Shown: positions 28,317-36,864 of the stretch, piece after piece
Numbering within the stretch: position 1 is the stretch's first letter
How the letters are laid out: the number at the start of each line of letters is the position of its first letter
Assembly (NCBI RefSeq): GCF_051668705.1
Contig: NZ_CP196351.1
Location: forward strand, 1,488,001 to 1,552,000
Reading direction: 5' to 3'
DNA length: 64,000 nt
DNA from: Alterisphingorhabdus sp051668705
GTDB taxonomy: Bacteria; Pseudomonadota; Alphaproteobacteria; Sphingomonadales; Sphingomonadaceae
The notes under the pieces: generated by a model
What the model saw: only the letters and a program-made list of their open reading frames with translations
Told to the model about the DNA's origin: nothing
Database searches by the model: none
Made by a program: the position numbers and the translations under genes

Positions 28317-29632
28317 GAGCCTGGCCACGCAATGCGCTGATCGGGCAGCAACACAAACATCCCGCGCTCACGTACCGGCCGGGGACATGGCGTGGGTATA
28401 AGGCCGTCAACAAAAAGCGCGTGCGCGCCCTCTAGCAACACCCGCATTGATAGAGCAGAGCCGATGCAATGGCGCTGACCGCCACCAAAAGGCAAATACC
28501 GGTTTCGGTCATGCTGCGTACCGGAAAATCGGGCTGGATCAAAGTGTTCCGGATTGCGCCACAGGCGTTTGTGGCGGTGGATCAGATAGGGCGAAAGAAG
28601 CACAAACGTCCCCCGTCTTACGGCATGTGCGCCCAACACACCATTTCGCAAAACCTCGCGCGTTGCGAAGGGGAAGGGCGGATAAAGGCGCATGATTTCC
28701 CGCAATGACGCCATGGTGAAGGGCATTGATCGCGGCCTGATATCCTCAGCATTGGTTGCTTGCGCTTCTGTGTGCAGACGATTGTGAAGAGCTGCGTTCG
28801 TGCTTGCAACAATGGCGAGCCACACCAAGGCAAGCGCAGTTGGGTAAAAGCCTATCAGCATACTCACCACGAAATCACGCACTGGAACCCCTTTCTTTTC
28901 CAGCCTTTGTGTCAGCCCAATGCGCCGCCCCTCAATCTCTATCAAGCTATCAAATGCGTGCGTTCTATGCGCAGCTTGCGCGGGAAGCGGCACGATATCT
29001 GCTAATGTCAGGCTTTGCCGCGGCATAATAAAGGCGTCTACGGCAGTGACAAAATCCTCGACCGGAAGGGTATCAATCGCCTTGGTACCGCGTTGGAATA
29101 ACAGGTCGATAAAGCGGGTAAGGCATGCTTTTTTCAGTGTTGCGAACACATCGTCCGATGGCTGGGACAGGATCGCGCGAAGCTCTTTGGCAAAGGCTCC
29201 TATTTCCTGCGCCTCCTGCATTTTGCTCATTGCCTCGGTGAGCAGCGCCTGCCCGCAATCGCGTTGACGCTGCCACGGGATCCCGCTTGCAGCAATCATC
29301 CCGTCACCAATTGCGGGGCGAAAGCGGCGCACTTGCATCGGGGTTATATTCAACAACTGACCATCCGCGCGAAACACATCGCGCACGGTATCAGGCGCGC
29401 TTGGAAAAAGCACATGGCGATGCGCAATCCGGCGCATAACATCATGCCTTTCAAAGCATTCTGCGGGCAGCGCAGAAACAGGATCGCGCGCCATGGCTTT
29501 CAAGAATTTCAGGCCAAACATGCCCCAGTCATGGCCAGCTGCGGGGGCCGGGACACCGGGATTGGTGCTTGAACAGGACGCGGTCAAAGAATGCGAAGAA
29601 GAGCGCAGACTAGCCCCCCTATTACTGGTCAT
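28313..29632 (-). CDS. cytochrome P450 with an atypical I-helix
   Basis: About 439 residues. The heme-binding Cys is in LPFGGGQRHCIGSALSMR, and the K-helix ExxR is in LREIMRLYPPFPF. The PERF-like region is NPEHFDPARFSG. Where most P450s have AGxx(D/E)T in the I-helix, this one reads MLIGFYPTALALVW. The acidic residue of the acid-alcohol pair is therefore missing, which suggests unusual oxygen chemistry. No signal peptide is evident. The start at 29632 is fixed by an ATGA overlap with the upstream gene. The substrate is unknown; the linked exporter suggests a lipid-like compound. Confidence 0.85.
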   Translation of the reverse strand: MTSNRGASLRSSSHSLTASCSSTNPGVPAPAAGHDWGMFGLKFLKAMARDPVSALPAECFERHDVMRRIAHRHVLFPSAPDTVRDVFRADGQLLNITPMQVRRFRPAIGDGMIAASGIPWQRQRDCGQALLTEAMSKMQEAQEIGAFAKELRAILSQPSDDVFATLKKACLTRFIDLLFQRGTKAIDTLPVEDFVTAVDAFIMPRQSLTLADIVPLPAQAAHRTHAFDSLIEIEGRRIGLTQRLEKKGVPVRDFVVSMLIGFYPTALALVWLAIVASTNAALHNRLHTEAQATNAEDIRPRSMPFTMASLREIMRLYPPFPFATREVLRNGVLGAHAVRRGTFVLLSPYLIHRHKRLWRNPEHFDPARFSGTQHDRNRYLPFGGGQRHCIGSALSMRVLLEGAHALFVDGLIPTPCPRPVRERGMFVLLPDQRIAWPGS

Positions 29633-30081
29633 TTCATGCGCTCGACACGCCAAATAGTGTTGCGACTGAAATCGAAAATCCTGTTTCTTTCAGGAAGCCG
29701 CGCCTGATATTCAGGATCAGTCTGCATCGCGGTCATCGACTGCTGGCTGGGGAATGTGTAAACGAAAATGAAATCCGGTATCTGCGCGCCCGCGCCGCCC
29801 TTCGCAATGCCCGTAACCATGACATTAACCTGAAGATCGACATTGTGCCGGGCGGCCACTGTGCGTGCCCAAGAGATAAAACTGCGGGCTTCGTCAATGG
29901 AGCTGGTATCGTGATTGACCCATTGAAATTCAACAAAATGCAGCGGTTGTACAGCAATGTCCTGTTGAGCGGATGTGGCCGCCTCCGGCGATTTTGCCAA
30001 TGCTATTGCGCTTGTTGACCCCGCCCCCAGAGTTATCAGCATTGACAGTGCATATAGTGGCAAGCGGCGCAGATTAGGCAT
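29629..30081 (-). CDS. exported small protein, dimeric alpha-beta barrel type
   Basis: About 150 residues with a signal peptide (LPLYALSMLITLGAGSTSAI). The mature part has the feel of a ferredoxin-like alpha-beta barrel (HFVEFQWVN, then DFIFVYTFPSQQSMTAMQTD, then YQARLPERNRIFDF), as in DUF1330-like or NIPSNAP-like proteins. That assignment is tentative. The gene overlaps both neighbours (8 bp upstream, ATGA downstream). Starts at 30093 or 30111 are also possible; I chose 30081 because the signal peptide is natural there. Confidence 0.55.
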   Translation of the reverse strand: MPNLRRLPLYALSMLITLGAGSTSAIALAKSPEAATSAQQDIAVQPLHFVEFQWVNHDTSSIDEARSFISWARTVAARHNVDLQVNVMVTGIAKGGAGAQIPDFIFVYTFPSQQSMTAMQTDPEYQARLPERNRIFDFSRNTIWRVERMK

Positions 30082-30919
30082 TATTAAACTCATTTTCCAG
30101 GAAGACATCATAATTGCCCAGCGGATCGCGACACTGATAGGTCAGCAGGTTCTCTTTGCCGTCTTCCACGTCGTCAAAATTTCCATCGGACCGAATACAG
30201 GTCATTTTCGCAAAAACCGCTTTGCTTGTGTCACGCTCTACAAATTCGGGACGTGAGGTGGCGGCATAGTCGGCAAGTGCATTTTGGTCGACATAGCCCG
30301 CAACCTCACCGTTTAATTCAACCAGTGCCCGGCCAGTGCCATAATGGCCCATCACAAACACTTTCGTCTTTTTCTTCTCAATGGTCCCTATCTGTGCCCC
30401 GCCTATTGGCGCATCCATAATGGGCACACGCTTTTCGCGGGTCCGCTGCCATTTGGCGATGGTGGACATGTCAGTTTCAGAAAAATTGACCGCCGCATTT
30501 GCCAATGGCAGATCGAGTTCAACCCGCGGCCCAACAACCACCGAACCTTCCACAGTCCCGGTCACGCCGCCCTCAAGCACAACGGTTAAAGGCTCCCCTA
30601 TCTTTAGGGATTCCTCCGACGCACGGGCAAGACATTCCTGATTATCGCGCGCCGCTTGTTCGATGTTGGCCCGGGTAATCACGCCATCAATGACTGCACC
30701 GCCAATTATTACAGTTTGCGCGATTTCAACCGCTTTTGGATCACATTTTATAAATGAACAGGCAGCTCGTGCGGCTATATTTAAACCTGCACCTATCTTG
30801 CTTGGCTTCACCACTTTCATCTTGCTGCAGTCATATGTTTGCCGTTCCGATTGCGCGGCGGCGGCGGTTGAGACAGTGCCCAACATCAGCGCTGCTATGG
30901 TTAATTTAGAAAAATGCAT
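30074..30919 (-). CDS. exported protein with an SH3-like segment, first gene of the transporter operon
   Basis: About 281 residues with a signal peptide (LTIAALMLGTVSTAAAAQ). The region VPIMDAPIGGAQIGTIEKKK to ALVELNGEVAGYVDQ reads like a bacterial SH3 domain. Several cysteines (CSFIKCDPKA, CRDPLG) are consistent with an oxidised periplasmic protein. GGGGAG upstream fixes the start at 30919. It leads the minus-strand operon to P450 and MMPL transporter and shares its upstream region with the divergent operon at 31127. Confidence 0.6.
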   Translation of the reverse strand: MHFSKLTIAALMLGTVSTAAAAQSERQTYDCSKMKVVKPSKIGAGLNIAARAACSFIKCDPKAVEIAQTVIIGGAVIDGVITRANIEQAARDNQECLARASEESLKIGEPLTVVLEGGVTGTVEGSVVVGPRVELDLPLANAAVNFSETDMSTIAKWQRTREKRVPIMDAPIGGAQIGTIEKKKTKVFVMGHYGTGRALVELNGEVAGYVDQNALADYAATSRPEFVERDTSKAVFAKMTCIRSDGNFDDVEDGKENLLTYQCRDPLGNYDVFLENEFNNA

Positions 30920-30986
30920 ATTTCTCCCCTGCATGGCTCGGATCTCCTCATTCCTTTGTCCGCTCTTTGCCTAAAAGAATTGCGCC

Positions 30987-31022
30987 GTCAGACGCCAGCA
31001 CACTTTCCTGACAGACCCTGAC
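30987..31022. promoter_or_regulatory. GTCAG repeats in the divergent intergenic region, candidate operator
   Basis: CTGAC occurs at 31008-31012 and 31018-31022, i.e. two minus-strand GTCAG units exactly 10 bp apart (GCGTCAGGGT, CTGTCAGGAA). A plus-strand GTCAG is at 30987-30991. The unit matches the one before the response-regulator operon. The site lies between two divergent operons and could control both. Confidence 0.5.
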
Positions 31023-31126
31023 GCGGCGGGCTGCTTCCATTGCCTATCCGGCCTTGCGTTGGGCATAAGGTGGTTGAGCCAGACCGGCGTCATCATTCCC
31101 GATTGCGGTCATCACAGGAGGAAGTT

Positions 31127-31828
31127 TTGGTCCAAAAAGTCTTAACTTATGCAGTAATCGCGGCGCTTACGGTAACGCCGCTGACATGGGCCGCGCCCCG
31201 CCAGACGGTGGCGGCGGCCAATGCTGATAGAGCTGATTACCAAAGCGCAGAACGACAGGCCCGTGCCTTCCTGCTGGAACTGCTCGCAGCAAAGCCAGAC
31301 AAGCGACTAATGATTGCAGAGCGCGAACAGGCCCGCACGAAAAAAGGGGCCAAGCTGGATACACGGATCATGCGCATCATCGCCACAGGTGCTGTGGCAC
31401 GCCGCATATCGTCACGTCAGTCTATTCGCCGTGGCTATCCTGGCGCCATGAGGAGTGAGATCGATACCCTGATGGAGAGCAACGCCAATCTTTCATGGGT
31501 GCGCACATTGGATGCGCTTTGGCATTTTGAAGTGTTGCGCCGCGCGGGAGGATTTGGCGGTGCGATTATAGGGGCCAGCAAGTCCAAAGGGCTGGATTCT
31601 GCGCGTTATGTTGTTGCCGCTAATGATTTTGATGATGGGCTGGGCCTGGCCATTGCCTCTGGTCTGGCCGGGCATGATGCGCGCCAACACAAAGCATTGA
31701 TAAAGACCGCATTGCAACCCGCTCTAAAAAGCAAAAACACCGTCATCCGCAAAGCCGCCAGCACCTTGAACAAGCTGATGGGGGAGGATTACGGCGCCGC
31801 TGCACAATATGCCCGCGCCCTGATCTAA
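31127..31828 (+). CDS. exported protein of unknown function
   Basis: About 233 residues starting at a TTG that follows GGAGGAAG at the right distance; no ATG fits better. A signal peptide (LTYAVIAALTVTPLTWAAP) is followed by a largely helical, basic protein with no motif that I recognise. Segments such as RADYQSAERQARAFLLELLA may be repeat-like helices. It is the first of four exported proteins in a row, driven from the intergenic region with GTCAG repeats. Confidence 0.55.
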   Translation: MVQKVLTYAVIAALTVTPLTWAAPRQTVAAANADRADYQSAERQARAFLLELLAAKPDKRLMIAEREQARTKKGAKLDTRIMRIIATGAVARRISSRQSIRRGYPGAMRSEIDTLMESNANLSWVRTLDALWHFEVLRRAGGFGGAIIGASKSKGLDSARYVVAANDFDDGLGLAIASGLAGHDARQHKALIKTALQPALKSKNTVIRKAASTLNKLMGEDYGAAAQYARALI

Positions 31829-31870
31829 CGCAATCATTCTCTTACAACCCATCCGAAAGGATTATTCCCG

Positions 31871-32749
31871 ATGATCACATTCCCGCACATGGCCACCTCT
31901 GTTGCATTGGCAGCATTACTTGCTTTGGTTCCGCAAAGCGCCTTTGCGCAGGGCAGACCCTATTACAGCAAAGGCGTCCTTAAGGGTTATCTGGTCGGCA
32001 AATGCTCCAAAAAAGTCGATTTCAAAATTATCGGTCCTGAGCGCCGGTTTTTCACCTCGCAAAACCCCGATGTGCGCCCGCTGGTCATCGGGCTAACCCA
32101 ATTGATGCGTCAGGAGTGCCCAAGGATGGAGCGGGTCCGCATTCAAGGCTATGTTGGAGAGGATGTTGTGTATTCGGCAGTGGCGGAAAAAGCGGGGCAA
32201 TGGACCTTTTTTGTTGTCCCGCCGGGCAAGGAATACGCCCGGCGCGGGGCCGGCATTGGGCTCGCCAATAAGCTCGGCAATCTGCGCCAGCGCAACACGC
32301 TTATGCCGGCTGCAGAACTCTCTCGGCGGGCGCAGCGCGGCGAGAGGTTGTGTGTGGATCCCCAAAATGGCACCTGCACATATGAATTGTCATTCCAGAA
32401 TTTCGGCGCAAGCGGCGGGATCATCACAACCCGCTATGACGTCAACGGCAGCGCGCAGGCCTTGACCAGCTCGCGCAGTACAGTGCGCGGCGGAGACGCT
32501 TTCTGCTCAGATCCGGCCAAGGCCTCTATCGAAGTGCGCGGCGGCAATCTTTCGCAGGCCGGCCGCGGGGAGCTCGCCGGTTCTTTAGCCGAGCAGAGCC
32601 GCAGCCTGAGTGCGCCCGTTTGTAATGTCATTATGACCCGTGGCAACCGGTTCGTAATTGCCGGGATTGATGGCACAGGTGCTGAACTGGGTGAGGTTAC
32701 CGCCGCCGCCTTTATTTCCAGGCCGGCCGTATTGCGGCGGCGTGACTGA
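31871..32749 (+). CDS. exported protein of unknown function
   Basis: A 292-residue protein with a signal peptide (VALAALLALVPQSAFAQG). It has six or so cysteines in the mature part (GKCSKKVDF, RQECPRM, RLCVDPQNGTCTYE, FCSDPA, VCNVIM), suggesting disulphides in the periplasm. AAAGG precedes the ATG. The family is not recognised. The next gene starts two bases after its stop. Confidence 0.6.
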   Translation: MITFPHMATSVALAALLALVPQSAFAQGRPYYSKGVLKGYLVGKCSKKVDFKIIGPERRFFTSQNPDVRPLVIGLTQLMRQECPRMERVRIQGYVGEDVVYSAVAEKAGQWTFFVVPPGKEYARRGAGIGLANKLGNLRQRNTLMPAAELSRRAQRGERLCVDPQNGTCTYELSFQNFGASGGIITTRYDVNGSAQALTSSRSTVRGGDAFCSDPAKASIEVRGGNLSQAGRGELAGSLAEQSRSLSAPVCNVIMTRGNRFVIAGIDGTGAELGEVTAAAFISRPAVLRRRD

Positions 32750-32751
32750 CG

Positions 32752-33840
32752 ATGAATAGACGCTTTTCTCTATTGTCCGGTGTCGCGGGGCTGGCTGTGC
32801 TGTTTTTTGCTGTGCCCGCGTCTGCACAATCACCAGAAATGGTGCTGAATACGGTGCGGGCTAATGCCTGCCCCGCAATTGGCGAGGCGCCTACAATTAG
32901 CGCGCTCGATGATACCAACACCCGCAACCGGCTGATAGCAGGTAATGGCAAACTCATAAGTGAACTCGGCGCAAAAATTGGGACGGCGCGCCGGTCTGTC
33001 CAGCAGCTAATTGAGCGTCAACAACGATCAGGCATAGACTCGCGCAAGCAAATTTCCCTTACTCAAGGCCAAATTTCAGCTGCGCAAAACAGGTTGACAG
33101 TGGCATTGGGGTTTTGGGTTTTGGCGCGCTGGTATGACTATCGCATATTGCCTGATACCATTGTTGCAGGGCGCCCTCATCCGCTAACAGACATCGCCAA
33201 ACAGCTGGCTGTGCTGGACACAATTGGGAGCCAGGCAGGTGACCCACGAGTGACGCAAATGGTGGAGCTGTACCGTCAATGCGCAACTGAAGCGGCGATA
33301 GAGTATCTGGACATAGCGCAGTCTTTACAGCTGGCCCAGCGATCACAATCTGTTGCCGCGGTGGACAGTCTCTCGCGGATGCTGCTGCCTACCCTTGGCT
33401 CCGCGGCTGAAGCGAGGCTGCGCCGGCATCCCGTGTTCCGCGAATTGTCCGCGCGAAGACTGGCCGTGAGATCACCGCCTCGCTCACAACCTGTTCAGAC
33501 GCCGCAGCGGTCCGCAGCAGCCGATCGCTGCACCCTTGCCAAGACCCGGGCCCAGCGCAGCCTGCCGATGGTGCGACAATTCTTAAACGCACTGCAAAAA
33601 CGTCAATTACGCGGCACGCGCTTTCTCGCCGCCAATGCAGAATTGACCGGTGGGGGGCGCTCAATACGGGGCCGTGACAAAATTATTGCCCAATTCTCAA
33701 GCTTTGGCGGCTCCGGCTCAATCGCTGCGCCCACTGTATCGGGCTGCGGTCAGATCACGGCGCGCTATTCGGGCCGTCGAAGCGGCACGATCCAGTTGCG
33801 CGTTTCGAACAATAAAATCCAATCCATCACCATTACATGA
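32752..33840 (+). CDS. exported protein with possible NTF2-like C-terminal domain
   Basis: A 362-residue protein with a signal peptide (SGVAGLAVLFFAVPASAQ). Residues 30-230 are mostly helical. The last 100 residues (PMVRQFLNALQKRQLRGTRF to RVSNNKIQSITIT) read like an NTF2/SnoaL-type fold, judged by pattern only. It is tightly spaced with both neighbours in the four-gene operon. Confidence 0.55.
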   Translation: MNRRFSLLSGVAGLAVLFFAVPASAQSPEMVLNTVRANACPAIGEAPTISALDDTNTRNRLIAGNGKLISELGAKIGTARRSVQQLIERQQRSGIDSRKQISLTQGQISAAQNRLTVALGFWVLARWYDYRILPDTIVAGRPHPLTDIAKQLAVLDTIGSQAGDPRVTQMVELYRQCATEAAIEYLDIAQSLQLAQRSQSVAAVDSLSRMLLPTLGSAAEARLRRHPVFRELSARRLAVRSPPRSQPVQTPQRSAAADRCTLAKTRAQRSLPMVRQFLNALQKRQLRGTRFLAANAELTGGGRSIRGRDKIIAQFSSFGGSGSIAAPTVSGCGQITARYSGRRSGTIQLRVSNNKIQSITIT

Positions 33841-33848
33841 GGGCTATT

Positions 33849-34349
33849 ATGCACATCAACAAATCTTACACATCGTTTCTGCTCGGCATTATCTTGGCAA
33901 CTGGTCTTATCCATACCCCCCGGGTCAATGCCAAGAAAGGCACCTGGGTTAGCAGGGAATCGGTAATCAGTAGCGACACCACCCGGCCGCAACTGATTTT
34001 CGCCCTGCAGGCCGGCAATTGGGAAGAGGCAAATGCTTTGGGGCGGCAAGGATCGTTCTTCGGCATCCGCGGTGTGCTGGAGCAACGCAATTTTCTCAAA
34101 ACCCATTTGCGCGCCATGCGCTTTATGTGTCCAGCGCTTGCAGAAGTCGCTCCGCCCAGTTTCGCAGAAGGTAATGCTGTCGAATTTTCGGGCAACCGAA
34201 ACCGAGGTACTGCCCGGTATAGCTGGAGAAACGCTGCTGAGCGTAACGCTGTACTTGATGCAGAAGTTCTGGTGCAGGAAGTGGGTTGCGGCGCGCTGCC
34301 CGGCTATGCAGGCAATGTGTATCATTATCTGCGCGGACAGACTGACTAG
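33849..34349 (+). CDS. exported protein of unknown function, last of the four-gene operon
   Basis: About 166 residues with a signal peptide (SYTSFLLGIILATGLIHTP). The mature domain has LQAGNWEEANALGRQ and later ARYSWRNAAERNAVLD, with two cysteines. GAGGG at 33839-33843 supports the ATG at 33849 rather than 33837. The family is not recognised. After it come about 185 bp with no gene, then the IS3-type element. Confidence 0.55.
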   Translation: MHINKSYTSFLLGIILATGLIHTPRVNAKKGTWVSRESVISSDTTRPQLIFALQAGNWEEANALGRQGSFFGIRGVLEQRNFLKTHLRAMRFMCPALAEVAPPSFAEGNAVEFSGNRNRGTARYSWRNAAERNAVLDAEVLVQEVGCGALPGYAGNVYHYLRGQTD

Positions 34350-34442
34350 CCCTTAACTACGCGTTCAGTGACGTGCGGCGAGAGTCCAAGGGGCTGGTTT
34401 TGGGATAGGCTAAGAATAAGGATATTGAGCGATAATGTACGC

Positions 34443-34534
34443 TCACCAAAGCAACTTGGCAACACCATTCGCTGCTCCCGCAAGCAGCGCGGCTTGACCC
34501 TGTCCGTCGTAAGAACATTTGGCACTAAAGACTA
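34443..34534 (-). other. open C-terminal tail cut by the IS3-type element
   Basis: Left of the element, one minus-strand frame runs FSAKCSYDGQGQAALLAG and AANGVAKLLW to a stop. It may be the 3' end of the gene that the element interrupted, but it does not read as RHS and could be chance. Confidence 0.2.
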
Positions 34535-34575
34535 CGTAAATTAACGAAGCATTGGTTCCATCTGGTTGATTGATA

Positions 34576-35556
34576 CTAAGCGGCAAGCTTGCGGTGTTGC
34601 AAGCGCCGATGTTCGATGGTTTGCTTTTTGATCCTTTCTCGTTGATTGATGATGGCGATTGCTCTGCCGAAGTAGGCATCGGCAGGCGTAACGTTGCTGA
34701 GGCTTTCGTGATAACGCCGATGGTTATATTGCTCCACGAACGTTTCGATCTGGGCTTCCATATCCCCTAGCAGGAAGTAGTTTTCCAGCAGGATGCGGTT
34801 CTTCAAGGTCTGGTGCCAGCGTTCGATCTTGCCCTGTGTCTGCGGATGGAAGGGTGCGCCGCGCACATGGCTCACCTACTGTGCTTCGATATATTCCGCC
34901 AACTCGCCTGCAATATAGCTAGGGCCATTATCTGATAGCAGGCGCGGCTTGTGCTTCACATGCGCTGACACGCATCCCGATGCTTCCAATGCGAAATCCA
35001 GCGTCTCGGTGACATCCTCTGCCCGCATGGTGCTGCACAGCTTCCACGCAATGATGTAGCGCGAGCAATCGTTGAGCACGGTGGATAAATACATCCAGCC
35101 CCAGCCAATAATCTTGAAGTAGGTAAAGTCCGTCTGCCACATCTCGTTGGGGCGCAGGGTCGGTGTGTGGAGGCGATCAGCAGCCTTGATCACTACATAG
35201 GCGGGGCTGGTGATCAGGTCATGGGCCTTCAGAAGTCTGTAAACCGTGGCTTCTAACACGAAGTAACACTGCTGGCCGGTGAACGTCACCGCCAGTTCGC
35301 GTGGGCTGTGTTCCGAGCGTTCCAGCGCCAGATCGATGATCTGGTCGTGTATCTTCTTTGGGATACGGTTCCACACCCGGCTTGGAGCCGATGGCCGGTA
35401 AGCCAGTGCTTCAGGCCCGCCTTCCAGATACCGATCATACCAGCGGTAAGAGGTTCGGCGCGCTATGCCCAACTTATCCAGCGTCTTGCGCGCTGACAGA
35501 TGCGATTGCTCGACGATCCCGATGATCTCGAGCTTCTCTGATGCCGGATATCTCAT
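34576..35556 (-). pseudogene. IS3-family transposase OrfB, nonsense mutation
   Basis: DDE integrase with a leading HTH (SARKTLDKLGIARRTSYRWY). The first catalytic Asp is in WQTDFTYFKI and the second in LLSDNGPSYIAGEL. The frame is then cut by TAG after EYIEAQ (near 34876), and the last catalytic Glu (GKIERWHQTLKN) lies beyond it. The downstream part stays open to the natural end. The start overlaps orfA by ATGA. Confidence 0.85.
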
Positions 35557-35926
35557 GCGTCGTCGTCCCCATCCGCGATCATGCTTTTTTTGAGCAGACG
35601 GTTTTCCAATGTCAAATCAGCAACGCATTCCTTCAACGCGCCAGCTTCACGGCGCAGGTCTTTTACCTCATCCGATGTGGCAGCACGCGCCGTGTCGCCA
35701 GCAAGTCGGCGATTGCCCGCTTCCATAAACTCCTTCGACCAGGTGTAATACAGGCTCTGCGCTATGCCCTCCCTGCGGCACAGCTCGGCAATACTGTCAT
35801 CGCCGCGCAGACCGTCGATCACGATGCGTATCTTGTCTTCGGCAGAGAAATGCCGACGGGTCGCACGCGTATGCCCTTGACCACCCGCTCTGCCGACATT
35901 TTAGCGCTTGAGTGTTTTGGTTTCAT
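35553..35926 (-). pseudogene. IS3-family transposase OrfA, frameshifted
   Basis: An N-terminal part (KPKHSSAKMSAERVVKGIR) and the HTH part (HFSAEDKIRIVIDGLRGDD, SIAELCRREGIAQSLYYTWS) lie in different frames. One missing base near 35868 joins them into the usual OrfA of about 124 residues. The C-terminal leucine-zipper-like LRREAGALKECVADLTLENR is intact. Confidence 0.8.
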
Positions 35927-35976
35927 GCTTCGTTCCTTCGTCACTAAGATGAAACCAAAACACTCCTTAATTCACA

Positions 35977-36789
35977 ACGTAAATTTGGTGACATAGATGC
36001 TGACGGGGAACAAACAACATCACCTTTTGCGTTCGTAATTGATGTAAGTCTACCGGCATTAAAGCCGTAAATAGCCGTCAATTTTGATCCAGCGCAATTG
36101 GAAGTTATATTTATATTATGTACCGCTAGGTTGTAACCGCATACCACTACATTATCATTCGAGTAATCCAACACGACTGCATAACCACGGTTGCTTTTTA
36201 CCTGCTTAAGCCGTCCTGACGAATCATAATGATTGGTAACAACATGACCGTCTGGTGTTTCTGTGCTGACTAGCACTCTATCACGAGGATTAAGTGCAGG
36301 GTGTTGATCGAAACGGTATAGAGTACCATTTTTGTAAGTAAGTAAGTGTTGATTGCCAGAAGCGACCATCTTCCACCCTGTAGTGGATGAATCCAAAGGG
36401 AAAAAATCTCCGGATGATGGAATGTTAAATATCACCTGCTGTCGGCCAATCTGTATTATTTGCCTATTACTAAATCCTTGCCCAATGGTGCCCGATTGAA
36501 AATTCCAACTCCGTCCATGAAGGGACGTCGCGAAAACCATCAAAGGTCGTTGCCCACCTCCTGGCGAAGTATACTTGACATAATGGTCAACCACTAGAGG
36601 TCCAATTGAAAACTCTGCACCTTCTTTTACAAACCTACCGGTCTGCAAATCGACACCAAGTGGCGACATGGTATCAATATTGGGGAATGATTGCCGCTCA
36701 TCTTGGGCATGAGCATTGTAGGGAATTAAAAAAATTCCCAAGATAGAGAAAATCGCAACAATAACTTTACGCCCTATATGGTTCATCAT
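35977..36789 (-). pseudogene. RHS-type secreted protein, N-terminal part truncated by the IS
   Basis: About 270 residues: a signal peptide (VIVAIFSILGIFLIPYNAHA), then the N-terminal part of large RHS/YD-repeat proteins. The visible YD-like units are NHYDSSGRLKQVKSNRGYAV and IYGFNAGRLTSITNAKGD. GAGGGA before the ATG at 36789 supports the start. The frame enters the IS3-type element and stops after a few codons. The C-terminal RHS fragment at 16.8-17.8 kb is on the same strand and could be its other half. Confidence 0.7.
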
Positions 36790-36864
36790 GATTGTCCCTC
36801 AAATATGTTTCAGCCTGGAAGGTTGGTTGCGTTGCGCAGCACGGCGTAGTGTGTTTGATTTAGA

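Larger units (their letters stand above)
34535..35976 (-). mobile_element. IS3-family insertion sequence, inactive
   Basis: About 1.44 kb. The imperfect terminal inverted repeats are CGTAAATTAACGAAG from 34535 on the plus strand and TGTGAATTAAGGAG on the minus strand from 35976. Further inside, TTGGTTCCATCT pairs with TTGGTTTCATCT. It carries overlapping orfA and orfB on the minus strand, each with an inactivating mutation. I could not identify a convincing target duplication, so the ends are approximate to a few bases. It interrupts an RHS gene. Confidence 0.8.

Noticed and set aside
34576..34875. Separate 99-residue integrase gene
   Set aside because: It is the 3' part of orfB beyond a premature stop; its first codon has no ribosome site.
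34537..35979. ACG as a 3-bp target duplication of the IS3-type element
   Set aside because: It fits only if the two inverted repeats are given unequal ends; with matched ends the flanks differ.
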